Assembly: GCA_963575745.1 (NCBI GenBank)
Contig: CAUYUJ010020726.1
Coordinates: 614,969-678,968, forward strand
Source of the DNA: Prorocentrum cordatum
Lineage: Eukaryota > Sar > Dinophyceae > Prorocentrales > Prorocentraceae
DNA length: 64,000 nucleotides
Direction of reading: 5' to 3'
Positions 1-12,453 of the stretch are shown piece after piece (position 1 is the stretch's first letter; the number at the start of each line of letters is the position of its first letter). The notes beneath the pieces are model-generated. The model saw only the letters and a list, made by a program, of their open reading frames with translations. It was not told the DNA's origin and made no database searches. A program made the position numbers and the translations under genes.

Positions 1-1189
1 GGCCCACCTCAAGCGAGGAGGTCCACGATGCCTCCCCGAGCTGGATGCTGGGGATGTCTCGAGCGGCTCGAGAGGGGGGGACCACACCACCAGGGAGACT
101 CCCCTTGCCTCCGCGCACCTCCTCGCCCTGCTGGTGTTGGTGTCGCCTTTCCTTGCTCCCAGCTGACGGTCCCTGCAGGGCTGGGGACGAGCTTTCTGCT
201 CGATAGCCTCCTGAGGACACATCGGCCGGTCTGGAGCTCCGAGGCGAAGGGAGTCCGGGTCCTCGGAGCTGCCCAGCGGTCTCCGGAGGCCCCCACGGAT
301 CCAGGTCTCGTGGGGTCGCCGAGGGCCTCTGGAGACGGGCGGAGGCCTGCGGAGGCCCGACAACGTTCGAGGCCGTCCAAAATCTGGAGTTCGGCCGCGC
401 GCAGAAGGGGGCAAGGGGGAAGGGGGAAGGCTGCTGAGGAGCAGCCTCCTGCTAAGAAGTTCCCCCCGGCCCCCCTTACCCCCCCATCTGCGCGCCGCCA
501 GACCGGAGGCGTTCGCCCTCCTCGATTTCATCTGGCCTTTCCTGGGGCGTGTTCTGCCCAGGATCTCGGGGTGGCCCCGGCCGCGGCGACGAGGTGCCCC
601 GTCGGACGCTCCCACGGCCGAAATGCAACAGGGTCGACTGCGCCGCCATTGGCGCGTGAGCTGCCCGCAGAGGGTCGCGCGGAAGCGCCCTCGTCTCCGT
701 TGTGGCGAGCCGCGCTGGTGGGCCGCGTAAGCCGCGGCGTAAGGTCGCCATGCCATCTCGCGTAAGACCCATGTCTTTGCGTCGCTCGCAGGAAGCTCCT
801 GGATGTTGCTCGCTCCCGGTATCTCCTCGGGGACTATTGCCAGAGGAGATTGCTGCCCAAGGGTTCCCTCCTGAGCCCGCTCGGCGTCTGAGCCCGCTCT
901 GCCGCCGAGTGGGTAGCCGAACGGGCTCACTCCGACGATGCTGGCGGGCATCGGGCCCGCTCTGGCGAAAGGCAAGAGGTACGACACCGTTACGCCCCTG
1001 ACCTCTCCCAGGGTGCGTTCCGACCTGAGCTCCGAGGCGAACCTCGCGGTGGCATCCAGGGCTTCCCAGGAAAACGGGCGACGGGCAGCGGGCGGCGGCC
1101 CTCTCCTCCCCTGGCCTCTGCGGCCGAGTGGGCTCCATCCTGGGCCCGCTCGGCGGCCCAGCCGTCCAGAGGGGGGCCCAGCCGTCCAG
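1..1189. other. GC-rich stretch, no supported gene
   Basis: Both strands have long open frames, but they overlap in several frames, as expected at this GC content, and none shows a coherent domain or splice context. Around 415-500 there is a short match to sequence at 6890-7035 and 54645-54790 (tandem CTTCTAAGAAG-type motifs followed by a C-rich run). I see nothing else that can be supported. Confidence 0.5.
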
Positions 1190-1322
1190 AGGAGGAGGAG
1201 GAGGAGGAGGAGGAGGAGGAGGAGGAGGAGGAGGAGGAGGAGGAGGGGGAGGAGGAGGAGGGAGAGGAGAAGGAGAAGGAGGAGGAGGAGAAGGAGGAGG
1301 AGGAGGAGGAGGAGGAGGAGGG
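1190..1322 (+). repeat. (AGG)n microsatellite
   Basis: About 130 bp of almost pure GGA/AGG triplets, flanked on both sides by the same short phrase (GGCCCGCTCGGCGGCCCAGC at about 1143 and 1321). The tract therefore lies between two copies of a 20-bp direct repeat. Reading frames through it give poly-Gly, poly-Arg or poly-Glu and are not taken as genes. Confidence 0.9.
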
Positions 1323-1379
1323 CCCGCTCGGCGGCCCAGCCGTCGAGGGGGGCCTCGTGGGTGGGGTGCCTGGCTGCGC

Positions 1380-1518
1380 CGGGGCCCCCGCCCACCACCC
1401 GGAGCGCGGGGGTCGGCCGACCGCGGGCGCGTGCCAGCGGCGCCCAAGAAGCCCCAGGGGAAGGTGATGCGCAAGGCGCTGAGCGGCCGGGCGGCCGTCA
1501 GCGCGCTGGGCGGCGGAG
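1380..1518 (+). CDS. Candidate exon, short basic peptide
   Basis: From about 1431 the frame reads VPAAPKKPQGKVMRKALS and continues with small residues; nearly every codon ends in G or C, the bias expected of dinoflagellate nuclear exons. It ends at a possible donor, GGCGGAG followed by GTTTCG at 1519. An acceptor could be the AG at 1436-1437 or one further left. The peptide is basic and could be a nuclear or nucleic-acid-binding tail. I do not recognise the family. The frame stays open into the AATA repeat downstream, so the exon could be longer or part of a decayed copy. Strand and frame rest on codon bias only. Confidence 0.35.
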
Positions 1519-1527
1519 GTTTCGGGG

Positions 1528-1632
1528 CGATCGGAATGGTGCAGGCCTCCCAAATAAGAATAAGAATAATAATAATAATAAGAATAAGAATAAGGAATTC
1601 AACTGCAACGATCGAAATGGTCCAGGCCTCTC
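1528..1632 (+). repeat. AATA/AATAAG microsatellite inside a 25-bp direct duplication
   Basis: An A-rich AATAAG/AAT tract (about 1552-1598) is bracketed by two near-identical 25-bp copies: 1528-1552 (CGATCGGAATGGTGCAGGCC then TCCCA) and 1609-1632 (CGATCGAAATGGTCCAGGCC then TCTCA). This is either a local duplication that trapped the microsatellite or an insertion with a long target duplication. Confidence 0.7.
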
Positions 1633-1838
1633 AGATTGGGTCGGGGTAAATTGTGTCGGAGGATCGCGCCGCGATCTCTGCGCCGGCGTCGCCGGTGCGC
1701 CGCCGACGTCGCCGATGCACTGGCGACGCTGTGCAACTATTCGGCCCCATCTTCTCGAATCCACCAGGAATCCATCACCAATCGCAGATTAAAACTTCAT
1801 GTCATGGGTACCAGTCTTATTATGTTGATTAGTGCCGT

Positions 1839-4437
<2,599 letters not shown>

Positions 4438-6227
4438 TTGGAGCACCAGTAGTATCAGTAGGAGTACAAGGTTGCCGCGGGCAGCTACTCGGCGAGAGCC
4501 CGGAGACCGCAGCCAGCGCACGGCTCGCGTGATTCCGCCACGGGCGATGGCCAGTCGAAAATTCGAGGAACCCAGCCAGCGTATGAGATGGCCACGAGGC
4601 CGCCGCGGGCGACGAATGGGCGAAATCCTAGGAAGCCTATCACTACTGCGAGAACGAAGACGCAGCCCCTTTGTGCAAACATTGTGTGTGTGCCTATTCG
4701 GTGCCACCCCGCAGGCCCCCAGCCCTCGCTCGGGGCCTGCCCGCCGCCCTCACCTCCCTGCCCTTGTGGCCGCTCTTCATCGTGCACCTGTTCGGGCCCC
4801 CCCCCCGCAAACCTCCAGCTCTCGCTCGGGGCTTGCCTCCTCCCGCAGCCGCCTGCGTCGGTTCCACGCCGGGTGGCGCTCTCAAGCCCATGCGTGGGGC
4901 CCGCCAGCGTTCCTGCCGTCTTGGCCGGTTGCCATCGTTGTCGCCCTTTCCGGGTGGGCCCCGTCACAGTAGGCTGGTCGTGCCGCCCGCTCGTGACCTC
5001 CGGGCCGCCACTCCCGCCCGCCTTGGGGTGCCCCGCCGCCCCCCTGCCTCTTGGGGCGCCGGCCTTCTGCAGGTTTGGTCCAGGCCCTGCCTGTGGCACC
5101 CCGCTAGTCCTTGCCGTGCTTCGCCGGCCCGGCGACACTCGCTACGTTGCTTGTGTGCCCCCCCCATCTGCTTTGTTTTCTGTCCAGCTGTGTCTGGCCG
5201 CTGTTGCTCCATGGCACCTCGCCGATGCAGGTTACTGCCCAGTTGGCTCTCTGCTTCAGGGCCACCTCGTTCGCCCCTTTGGCCCGCCGCTCCCCCGCCG
5301 GGCGTGGCACTCCTGCTCGCTGCCGTCGCGCTTCTCCCCTGTTCTGCCTGCTCTGGGCCCGCCGCTCCCCCACTTGTCGTGGCCCTGCTCCTTTTCTTTG
5401 CCCTGGCTGCCGCGCCGTTGCGCCCCGCCGGGCCGTCCCTCCTTCCGCGGCTGGATTCCTTGTCTGCCTGGTCTCGGCGCTCCCCACCGTTGCCGACGTC
5501 GGGGTGCCTCCCCGTCGGCGCGGGTCGAGGCTCTGGGCGCTCGTCTTTCTCCCCCTACCGGCGCCTTTCTTGGGCGCTCCCGTGCTACTCTGTACCGCTC
5601 AGGGCTGCGCGGTGCCACCGCCTGCCTTCCGCCCCTCCCTGCCCGCGCTTCGCAGGCCCGCAGGTCTCTTCGCTTCGGTTCATCCCGGGACTGTGCCTTG
5701 GTCCACTGGGCTGGGCACCGCCTCTTTGGCTTTCCATCCTCAGCTACTGTTCAGTGCCGCTCGGCACCAGCTTCAGCCCTGCTCTGCTCAGTGCTGCTCA
5801 GTACCGGCCCTTGTGCCTGCTTGCGGCGCGGCGCCCGCAGCTGGGGCTGATCAGTCATGGCAATCGCCTTCCTCTTTCGCACGCGCCTCTCAGGCCCGCA
5901 GGTCTCGGCGCACTGGCTCATCCCTGGACTGTGCTCGGTCCACTGGGTCGGGCTCTGCTTCGATTTTGTTTCCCACCACCAGCTGCAGCTCCTGGCTGCC
6001 TCCCCCAGCTTCAGCTCAGTGCAGCCCAGTGCAGGCCTGTTCCGACGCTGCTCCCCCCCTCGGTGCTCTCCCCGCCGCAGCCGGCAGCTCTGAGTGGCCT
6101 GGCTCCCTATCTTCCTGTCGCGCCGGGGTTCCTCTTCCTCCTCCTTGCATCGCGGCCCTAATTTGCATACAGCGTGTCCCCTGTTGCATTTCCGCTTTAG
6201 CAGTCGCCCTCCAGCCGCCGACGCAAA
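4438..6227 (+). other. Proline/arginine-rich open region, no identified gene
   Basis: Three plus frames stay open for 1.2-1.5 kb (4588-5850, 4671-6161, 5111-6667), all rich in Pro, Ala, Arg, Leu and Cys. Simultaneous openness in three frames points to composition rather than coding. Internal duplications are clear: a phrase built on CTCGCTCGGGGC occurs near 4735 and 4820, and there is a 238-bp tandem duplication (5640-6115). No domain is recognisable. Confidence 0.5.
5640..6115 (+). repeat. Tandem duplication, period about 238 bp
   Basis: The phrase CAGGCCCGCAGGTCTC recurs at 5653 and 5891. Around it, the motifs 'cgggactgtgc...ggtccactggg' and 'cagctcagtgc' follow in the same order in both halves. 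Divergence is moderate, with small indels. The period is not a multiple of three, which argues against an in-frame protein repeat. Confidence 0.75.
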
Positions 6228-6342
6228 AAGCGTGTGTGTGTGTTTGTGTGTGTGAGTTTGTGTTTGTGTTTGTGTTTGTGTCTGCGTTGTGGTTGTGGTT
6301 GTGGTTGTGGTTGTGGTTGTGGTTGTGGTTGTGTTTGTGTGT
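6228..6342 (+). repeat. GT-rich tract (TGTGTT / TGTGGT)n
   Basis: A run of TGTGTG, TGTTTG and then about eight TGTGGT hexamers (6288-6330). It is not the TTTAGGG-type telomere unit. Confidence 0.9.
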
Positions 6343-6653
6343 GGACCCCTGCTTGGTAGTGGCCATCCTGCGCCCTGGGACGGTGCATAGATCCTCTAGG
6401 TCTCGGCCAGGAGGGAGCGTGCCCCAAGCCAGGGCCCACGATCAGCTCCAGGATGGTGCACAAACCCCGCTGGCCTCGGCCAGGAGGGCTCGTGCACCAT
6501 GCCAGGGCCCAGGGCTTTCCCTGGCCAAGCACGGTGGCGGTGGAGGTGCGCGCTCTCCGTATGCGTGCTGCCCCCCCCCCAGGCGGCAAGGCGGCGGGCG
6601 GAGGCGCCAAGGCGGCCGGCAGACCCCTCCAAACATCTGGCGCCACGACACAG

Positions 6654-6837
6654 TCGACTATACTTAAGAGTGACCTTTCGCCAGAGTGACCTTTGGTGCG
6701 GGCTCATCGGGCTCCCCCCGATCGCCGAGCGCGATGCGATACAAGCGGCCCGCGCCCTTGGGTTTGGCTCCCTCGCGCCCCCAAAAGCTGCGCACCAAAG
6801 GTCACTCTTACCCAGGGTCACTCTTACGGCTAGCCGA
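6654..6837. mobile_element. MITE family A, copy 1 (184 bp, 5-bp TSD)
   Basis: Terminal inverted repeats of about 45 bp begin TCGACTA on the left and end TAGCCGA on the right. Each end carries two copies of AGAGTGACC, and the inner end of each arm is ACCTTTGGTGC. The element is flanked by a perfect 5-bp direct repeat CACAG (6649-6653 and 6838-6842), which looks like a target-site duplication. A second copy lies at 52628-52813. There is no coding capacity, so it is a non-autonomous DNA element. The superfamily is not assigned; 5-bp duplications are unusual for the best-known superfamilies except a few (for example some hAT-like or CMC-like cases vary), so I leave it open. Confidence 0.85.
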
Positions 6838-7991
6838 CACAGGGCAGACTAGGGGGATAGAGGGATGGGGGGCGGCTTTCGAGAAGCACCCTGCTTCCTA
6901 GAAGGCACAATACGTATCCATAGATGTAGGGCTGGCTCCTTCTAAGATGCAGCCTCCTTCTAAGAAGCCTTCCCCCCTTTCCCTCACACCGTTCCCCCAT
7001 CCCCATGTGCGCGCCGCCAAGGAAGGGAGGGGGGAATGCGCTGTACTAAATTTCGGGAGCTCTTGCCAGGACAGTCCCTTTGAGTGGTCAGGACTTGTGG
7101 GTCCACCTGGCGAAACAGACTATGACGTCGGATGGTTGGGGTCTGGTCATGGGCCCGTTTCAGGGCCTCGGCGTCCGTCGGAAAGCGGTCCAGGATGAAC
7201 GAGATTGTCGGAGGCGCACGTGGGGAAGAAGATCGTGATGCGGAAGGTCTGGGCACAGCGGGCGCATCGAATATGAGACAAGCCTGAGGAGGGCGGCGCA
7301 CGTGAGGGGGGCAGGGTGAGGTGGGCAGCCCTCTGAGAAGTCACGCCGCCTCTTGGAGGCCCTCCAGCCTTCCACTCCGGAGGGAGGCCTTCGTCGAAGC
7401 TTCCGCAAGGGCAGGAGCCGTCTAAGAGCCTCGCCCCTGCCCTTGAGGGCCCCAGAAAGCTCAGAAACGTACCGAATCCGGGGGTCCCCAGAAACCGTGT
7501 GGTGACGGACCGCGCGGCGACTTCGAAAGCCCAAGAGACCTCACCGCGCGGTCCGTCCCCGCACGGTCGTGGGTCCTGGGAGGCCCTAGTCGCCCGACAC
7601 ATCCTCGGAGAACAACCCGAGTTCAAAAATCGTGCGGCCACCCCAAATCCCCACCGACTCACCACACGGTGTGGTCATCACATCTTTTGGGGTTCCCCGA
7701 CAAGCGAATCGAAACCTCGAGCGACTCATGCTAATGGGAGGGAATCTGGAGGTCCAAGGAAGCCTCCGGAAAAGCTGGAGGTGCCCGGGAGCCTGAAGAA
7801 GAGAGTTCCCGTAGGCCTACACCATGAGATCCAAGCATCGCCCCCAAAAAATGGCATCCCCGACCCCCAAAGTCGGCCCTCGACACCCCCGCGCAGGCCA
7901 TCCACAGGGTGCCGCCAGGCCCCGTCTCTTGGAGGCCTCAGAAGGCCCAACAAGGGTGAGAATCAGCAGACAGATCCCCCAAGCACCGAAC
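6838..7991. other. Spacer with short dispersed repeat and hairpins
   Basis: 6890-7035 resembles 54645-54790 (see that entry). At 7506-7550 a GACCGCGCGG / CCGCGCGGTC pair can form a hairpin around about 25 bases. Two long open frames overlap on opposite strands at 7147-8194; neither has a recognisable domain or steady codon bias, and I do not call a gene. Confidence 0.4.
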
Positions 7992-8089
7992 CTCCTGTGC
8001 CCAAGCTGATGTGTTCGGTCGACTCTTGGTCGTGGAGCTGCGGTCGCAGCAGCAGCTGTTCGAATACCCAGAGCTCCAGGTTGACCGAG
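7992..8089 (-). CDS. Candidate exon, strand uncertain
   Basis: On the minus strand a 98-nt open segment lies between a good acceptor (TCTGTCTAG, ending at 8090) and a donor (CAGGAG then GTTCGG). It reads SVNLELWVFEQLLLRPQL and continues with HDQEST, mostly G/C-ending codons and an amphipathic look. The plus strand of the same segment also reads sensibly (FGRLLVVELRSQQQLFEY) and ends at CTCCAG then GTTGAC. The better acceptor tract favours minus. Product unknown. Confidence 0.3.
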
Positions 8090-8558
8090 CTAGACAGAGC
8101 ATCTCTTGCGGGCCTCCCCGGAGAGAGACTGATCACGAGAGCATTGGCGAGCCGAGAAAAATCTGGTCTCAGAGCCCGCTTGCTCTGTTCGTGATTGTTG
8201 CTACCAGTCTTCGATCGGCGTCACCCCAAAATATATCAATATTGTGTATGCGTTATCCCCACAGAGGCGACGCGCGCGCTGAGAATTCGGACAGTTTCGG
8301 CTCCGTGCCAGGCACGTTCCAGCAAGACCGCTCGGGAAACCATATTTTACAGGACGGTTGCCTGATATGTTCGGGGCGGACGCACGCCTCCCAGACGGAC
8401 ATCTCGTACCAGTGTGTCCTGACGCGTCCAAGTCGGACCCCCCACAGAAGGCCGCCAAGAGGGCTTCGGGCGCCAGAGCCGCAGGCGACAGGGACGCCTC
8501 GACGTCGCCGCACCCCGAGGCACCGCCCCCCACGCGCGCCGCGATGTGAGAGAGGAGG

Positions 8559-8955
8559 ATGTCATCGTCAATTATGGTTGTCGTCGTCTTCCTCCTCCAC
8601 GGTCTGCCTGACCTCTTGACTCTCTCTGTATTGTCGATGATGATGAGGAGGATGAGCATGATGATGTTGATGCTGATGGCGATTAGGATGATGAAAATGA
8701 TGATGCAGCTGACGATGATGATGTTGATGATTATGATGATGATTCTGATGATGGTGATTATGCTGATGGTGATTATGATGATGCGGATGATGCTGATGGC
8801 GGTGATGGTGACGCCCATGATGATGATGCTGCTGTTGATGATGATGATGATGCTGATGATGATGATGATGATGATGCTGATTGTGATGATGATGATGATC
8901 ATGATGCAGATGATGGTGACGATGATGATGACGATGGTGATACTGATGATCCTCA
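8559..8955 (+). repeat. Interrupted (GAT)n / (ATG)n microsatellite
   Basis: About 390 bp of GATGAT with GCT, TTG, AAA and GGT interruptions. The minus strand reads as an open frame very rich in His (HHH blocks with Gln, Asn, Arg), running from about 9329 to 8568. The plus strand reads as poly-Met/Ile/Leu. These are consequences of the repeat; I do not treat the His-rich frame as a gene without transcript evidence. Confidence 0.9.
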
Positions 8956-9366
8956 GGAGTCACATTGAGCGACGCTGTGCTGCGGCGTTTGATCCTCATC
9001 CGTGTCGTCAACCCGCTTGTATTTTCAGCGATGTCTGGACGTGGGGGTTGTTCCACCATGGCACCGTCATCCTGCTTATCCCTCAGATTCTGCCAAGTGC
9101 AGTCTCGTTCGTCGCGGCAGGTGTTGTCCTTCCGACCTTCCGAGCCTCTTGGGGTTGCAGCCATGCTGGTCCTTGAGCGCCCCATGTGTTGGGCCCACCC
9201 AGCCTGTTCTTGCCGTGGGCGGCTCGGCCCTCGGCACGCGTCGACGTTGTGGACTGCCCGTGGTTCGGCGCCTCTGTTGGCGCGCTGGGCCTCGTGCGCT
9301 CCGACTGCGCCCTCCCGACGCTGGACCACCCGTGGGTTGTGTTCCAGCCTGTGGCGCTGGGATTAT

Positions 9367-9412
9367 GTCAGGCGTGTCCCCCTACAGGGGGGCTTTCGAC
9401 GAAAAATTAAAA
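9367..9412 (+). mobile_element. MITE family G, solo end
   Basis: GGCGTGTCCCCCTACAGGGG followed by a TTTCGACGAAAAAT-type A-rich stretch. It matches, at roughly 85-90 percent by eye, the reverse complement of the right end of the full element at 51964-52111. The other end is not found here, so this is a fragment. Confidence 0.7.
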
Positions 9413-9429
9413 GATCCTTCCCCGTCGGC

Positions 9430-10040
9430 CGCTGAAAGTAGGTATTTTGGAGGATTCCCAGGTTTCAATCTGCTTTAGGCGCCTTCCTACTTCGAGCGTC
9501 GAGCGTCTCACTTCTTCCCTCCTCTTCACGGGGCACGCGAAAGCCCAATCTATTTCCAACGCCTCCCTACTTCATGCTTTACCTACCTCTTCCAACCGAC
9601 GTGTAAGCATAATGAGACTCGTGTTCCTCATAACCACAACACCAAGTCAGGTCCACGGTTCCAGGGATATCTCTAAACGTAGGGGCGGTGTCTTCTGGCA
9701 CGTCTGCAGAGAAGACCCCTCATCCTTAATGTGTTTTGGCCCTCTCAGCTTAGGTCCCCTCCCAGAGAATCAGGGGTCCTCGCTTTGCTCAGCAGCCGAG
9801 GCCACTCCTCGGGCGACGAGGGCTGTGCCCGAGGACATAGAAAGAGGAAATAGAAATAGGGACCAGCTGGTGGCGACAGAAGTTCAGAAGGTCGGCGTGT
9901 CATACACGCCGGTCACTGAAGGTATGTATTTGGAGACTCCAAGACCCCAATCTATTTCAGGCGCCCTCCTACTTCAAGAGTCGGTATGCGTCTGCTGGAC
10001 CAGCAGGTGGCGGCAGAAGTTCAGAAGGGCGGCGCGTCAT
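9430..10040 (+). repeat. Nested local duplications
   Basis: Three related blocks share 'caatctattt-c-ggcgcc-tcctacttca' (about 9465-9495, 9545-9580, 9948-9975). Two others share GTGGCG-CAGAAGTTCAGAAG followed by a GGCG-GTCAT phrase (9871-9905 and 10005-10040). The blocks are 50-130 bp and 75-90 percent alike, typical of decaying tandem or segmental copies. Confidence 0.65.
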
Positions 10041-10332
10041 GGTTCTTTCTCGTGCTGCGGGGAATCGGGCGGCGCCGCGCAGCAGCCGGGGGGGGGAGGT
10101 TCCTTGGTCGCCACCCGTTTTGGCCGACGGGCGCTCGGGCTCCTGTTCGAGCACTGGTGGCGGAAAGCCCCCGGAGGCGCTCCGAGCCCCGGAAAACGTG
10201 TGGAGGAGGAGGAAGAAAGAGGAGGAAAGAGGAGGAGGAGGAGGACCCGCTCGAGGTGCACGGGTGCCTCGTCCTTCCCCGGGGCGCTCGTAGGACGGTC
10301 TTGGCCTTCGGGCTCGACCGTACTTCGGGGGA

Positions 10333-10553
10333 AAAAAGCACGTGGGGAAAAACAACTCACCAAAAAAACGCAACATACAAAAACACGTGGGAACAAAACA
10401 CACAAACACACGTGGGAAAAACACACACACAACATAAAAAAAACACGCGAAACATAAACACGTGGGACAAACACACATAACCCCAGGAAGCATTTAAGAC
10501 CCCCCCCCCCCTCCGGCAAATCGATAACCCTTCCGCACCATCATCCATATCCG

Positions 10554-10632
<79 letters not shown>

Positions 10633-10845
10633 GTGTCCGGGTGCTACAGCTATCGTTCGGTTATTTCGGGCCTTCGGAATATCGAATACAACAATGCGGT
10701 GCTACGATATGGCCGGGGGTTTTCTTAAATGCTTCCTGGGGTTACAACAACCACACAAAACACACAGACGTGCGTGTGTGTGTTTTTTCCCACAGACGTG
10801 TGTGTGTGTGTTTTCCCACATGTGTGTTCTTTCCGCACCGACAAG
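10333..10845. repeat. Large foldback with (ATC)n near its loop
   Basis: A perfect 21-bp inverted repeat, AACCCCAGGAAGCATTTAAG plus A, sits at 10479-10499 with its complement at 10723-10743. Outside it the arms remain related: the left arm is CA-rich with repeated CACGTGGGAAAAAC, the right arm TG-rich with repeated TTTTCCCACATGTG. The (ATC)n array (10555-10632) lies in the loop. It could be a foldback transposon remnant or an expanded hairpin. Confidence 0.7.
10555..10632 (+). repeat. (ATC)n, about 26 units
   Basis: Almost pure ATC triplets in the loop of the surrounding foldback. Confidence 0.97.
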
Positions 10846-10961
10846 ACCCCCACCCTGACACGTCGATTAGTGAATGGTCCGTTTTCGTTTCTCGAGAGGG
10901 CGTCGCGGCCGTCACTTGCCAGGCTTGCGCCCGCCAGGTTTGGGGCTTGAGGCCGCTTTCA

Positions 10962-11654
10962 CTAAACCACGCTTGTGCTGAAGGTGGTCTTGTCCATCCC
11001 CGAGTACTGCTGGTGGAGGGTGGGCCCGAGGTGCTTTTGCGTCTCCCGCCCGCCGCTCCGCATCCTGCTGCCCCTCGGCTTCTGCTCGCTCGCTCCCTCG
11101 CTCGACTCCGACTCTCCCTCCAGCAGAAGTCTGACAGGCCTTTCGAGGACATGTCGGCGGGCTGCTTCTCGTCGCTCTTAATGAGCATCTCTTCGAGCTC
11201 CATCGCCAAGGTGGATCCCAGCTGGAGTCCCGTGCCCGTCAGCAGTTTGACAGCGCCCCTGCTGGGGAGGGGAGAGGTGAGCCGCCGCAGCTCCTCCCCC
11301 CGCCCGCCGCATTCGGTTGGCCTGCTCGGCGGCCTACTGCACCAGCGGCTGCCCAGAGCCAGAGGCTCACTTCTTCCTGCCGTCCGAGTCTGGCGCTGCT
11401 GTTCGATGCGCGGCCGGGGCGCCGCGGGCTCCCTCCCACCCACCGCATGGCTGCCCAAAGTGGAACGTTTATTTATGAAGGCGCACACGGGATCGCGGTA
11501 GATCCCAGTCATGGTCTGCGCCTGCCACGGCGCCCCTCTGAAAGGAATGCGAAGTACCTCTGAGCGTTGGCTCCGGCCCGCTGTGCCACGTCCGAGTGCC
11601 GGGGCCAGATCATGGTTCGAAGTTTGGTAAGGGCTTGAGCCAAAACGGCAACGG
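10962..11654 (-). CDS. Small multi-exon gene headed by a relict spliced leader
   Basis: Read on the minus strand. A relict SL (11654-11634) is followed after 20 nt by an ATG (11613-11611). The first exon reads MIWPRHSDVAQRAGANAQ, with a possible donor AG then GTACTT at 11557. Exon A is 11450-11371 (acceptor TTCCACTTTGGGCAG, donor AAGAA then GTGAGC). Exon B is 11258-11117 (acceptor CTCCCCTCCCCAGCAG) and contains MELEEMLIKSDEKQPADM, a charged helix. It ends with FCWR before GAGAGT, a GA donor of the non-canonical kind known in dinoflagellates. Exon C is 11009-10962 (acceptor CCACCCTCCACCAG) and reads QYSGMDKTTFSTSVV then TAG. Third positions are G/C-rich. Phases of B to C agree with the GA donor, and A to B agree with GT/AG, but exon 1 to A does not join cleanly with the GT donor. 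That suggests a missed splice site or a lesion. The product, about 100-115 aa, is unknown. The plus strand also gives an exon-like reading at 11124-11276, which I rank lower. Confidence 0.5.
11634..11654 (-). other. Relict dinoflagellate spliced leader (minus)
   Basis: The minus strand reads CCGTTGCCGTTTTGGCTCAA plus G, matching 19 of 21 positions of the conserved dinoflagellate SL core. The two differences are T for A in the TAG and G for A before the TTTT. A pyrimidine-rich tract lies upstream on the same strand (11655-11690). Known background: SL sequence encoded in genomic DNA at the 5' end of a gene is taken as evidence that a trans-spliced mRNA was copied back into the genome. Confidence 0.8.
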
Positions 11655-11789
11655 AGAGGGGGGGCAGGAGAGGGGAGGTGGACAAGGTAGGCGCGTTCGC
11701 GCCATACCTGACATTCTACTCCTCCCGCCCATTGTTTTGCGTTGCGCCGATACTTGCTCTATCGGCTGGAGGGTGTCATGGAGGATACG

Positions 11790-11995
11790 GGAAGGAGGAG
11801 GAGGAGGAGGAAGCGAAGGAGGGTGAGGAGGAGGAGGCGCAGGATCGGAGGATGAGAAGGAGGCGGAGGGGGAGTAGGAGGGGGAGGAGGAAGGGGAGGA
11901 GGAGGGTGAGGTGACTTAGATGGCAGGAGGAGGAGGAGGAGGAGGAGGAGGAGGAGGAGGAGGAGGAGGAGGAGGAGGAGGAGGAAGGGGACGAG
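11790..11995 (+). repeat. (AGG)n / (GGAGGA)n tract
   Basis: Purine tract, imperfect at 11790-11915 and pure at 11925-11985. On the minus strand it is a long (CTC)n polypyrimidine. Confidence 0.9.
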
Positions 11996-12000
11996 GACGA

Positions 12001-12453
12001 TCATGAAGGACCAGGAAGAAGAGGGAGGAGCTCGTTCCGCGGGATGTCCTTTCTGATTTGGCTCGGCACGGGCCTCCAGAGGCCCAAACAGTGTGGGGAG
12101 CGAGAGGCCATCCAGAAATGTCGGCCCTTCTCTTCAGTGCCCCCCAGCAGCGGCGTCGGGGAGGACTGCAGCATAACAAATTGGTGTGCCCGCAGGGGCC
12201 CCACGGACGCTGCTGATTCCTCGAGGTCCCCCGGCGCCCGTTCTAGTCCTCGAGGCATCCCGCGGTCGAATGGTCGACCGAACGCTGTGCCAATTGGCTT
12301 CTCATTGCAAGAGCTCTTAACGAATGTATCGATTGCACTGCGGAAGACGACGGCGCCTCGACGACGACGATGACGGCGGCGGCGGCGGCGAGAGGCCCCC
12401 CTCCGCAAGGACCGCGGTGGCAGCCCCAGCGCCGAGGCGGCGGCGCCGGTCAT
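12001..12453 (-). CDS. Anonymous open frame
   Basis: The minus frame of 150 codons has non-repetitive composition over its second half (for example KPIGTAFGRPFDRGMPRGLE and WMASRSPHCLGLWRPVPSQ), but only moderate third-position bias. No domain is recognised and no clear splice sites or upstream SL are seen. The first third is Arg-rich and overlaps a CGACGACG tract, so at most the part from about 12340 down to 12001 is credible. It could be a decayed exon. Confidence 0.25.
   Translation of the reverse strand: MTGAAASALGLPPRSLRRGASRRRRRRHRRRRGAVVFRSAIDTFVKSSCNEKPIGTAFGRPFDRGMPRGLERAPGDLEESAASVGPLRAHQFVMLQSSPTPLLGGTEEKGRHFWMASRSPHCLGLWRPVPSQIRKDIPRNELLPLLPGPS

Noticed and set aside
6228-6342. 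Telomere or interstitial telomeric repeat
   Set aside because: The unit is TGTGGT/TGTGTT, not the TTTAGGG-type repeat expected in dinoflagellates.
4588-6667. Three overlapping plus frames of 400-520 codons
   Set aside because: Open together because of high GC and low T/A; Arg/Pro-rich composition without domains, and a duplication whose period is not a multiple of three.
11124-11276. Plus-strand exon at the SL-relict locus
   Set aside because: It also has AG/GT borders and biased codons, but the minus strand has the SL relict, a start codon, helical sequence and a phased terminal exon; the plus reading is kept only as an alternative.
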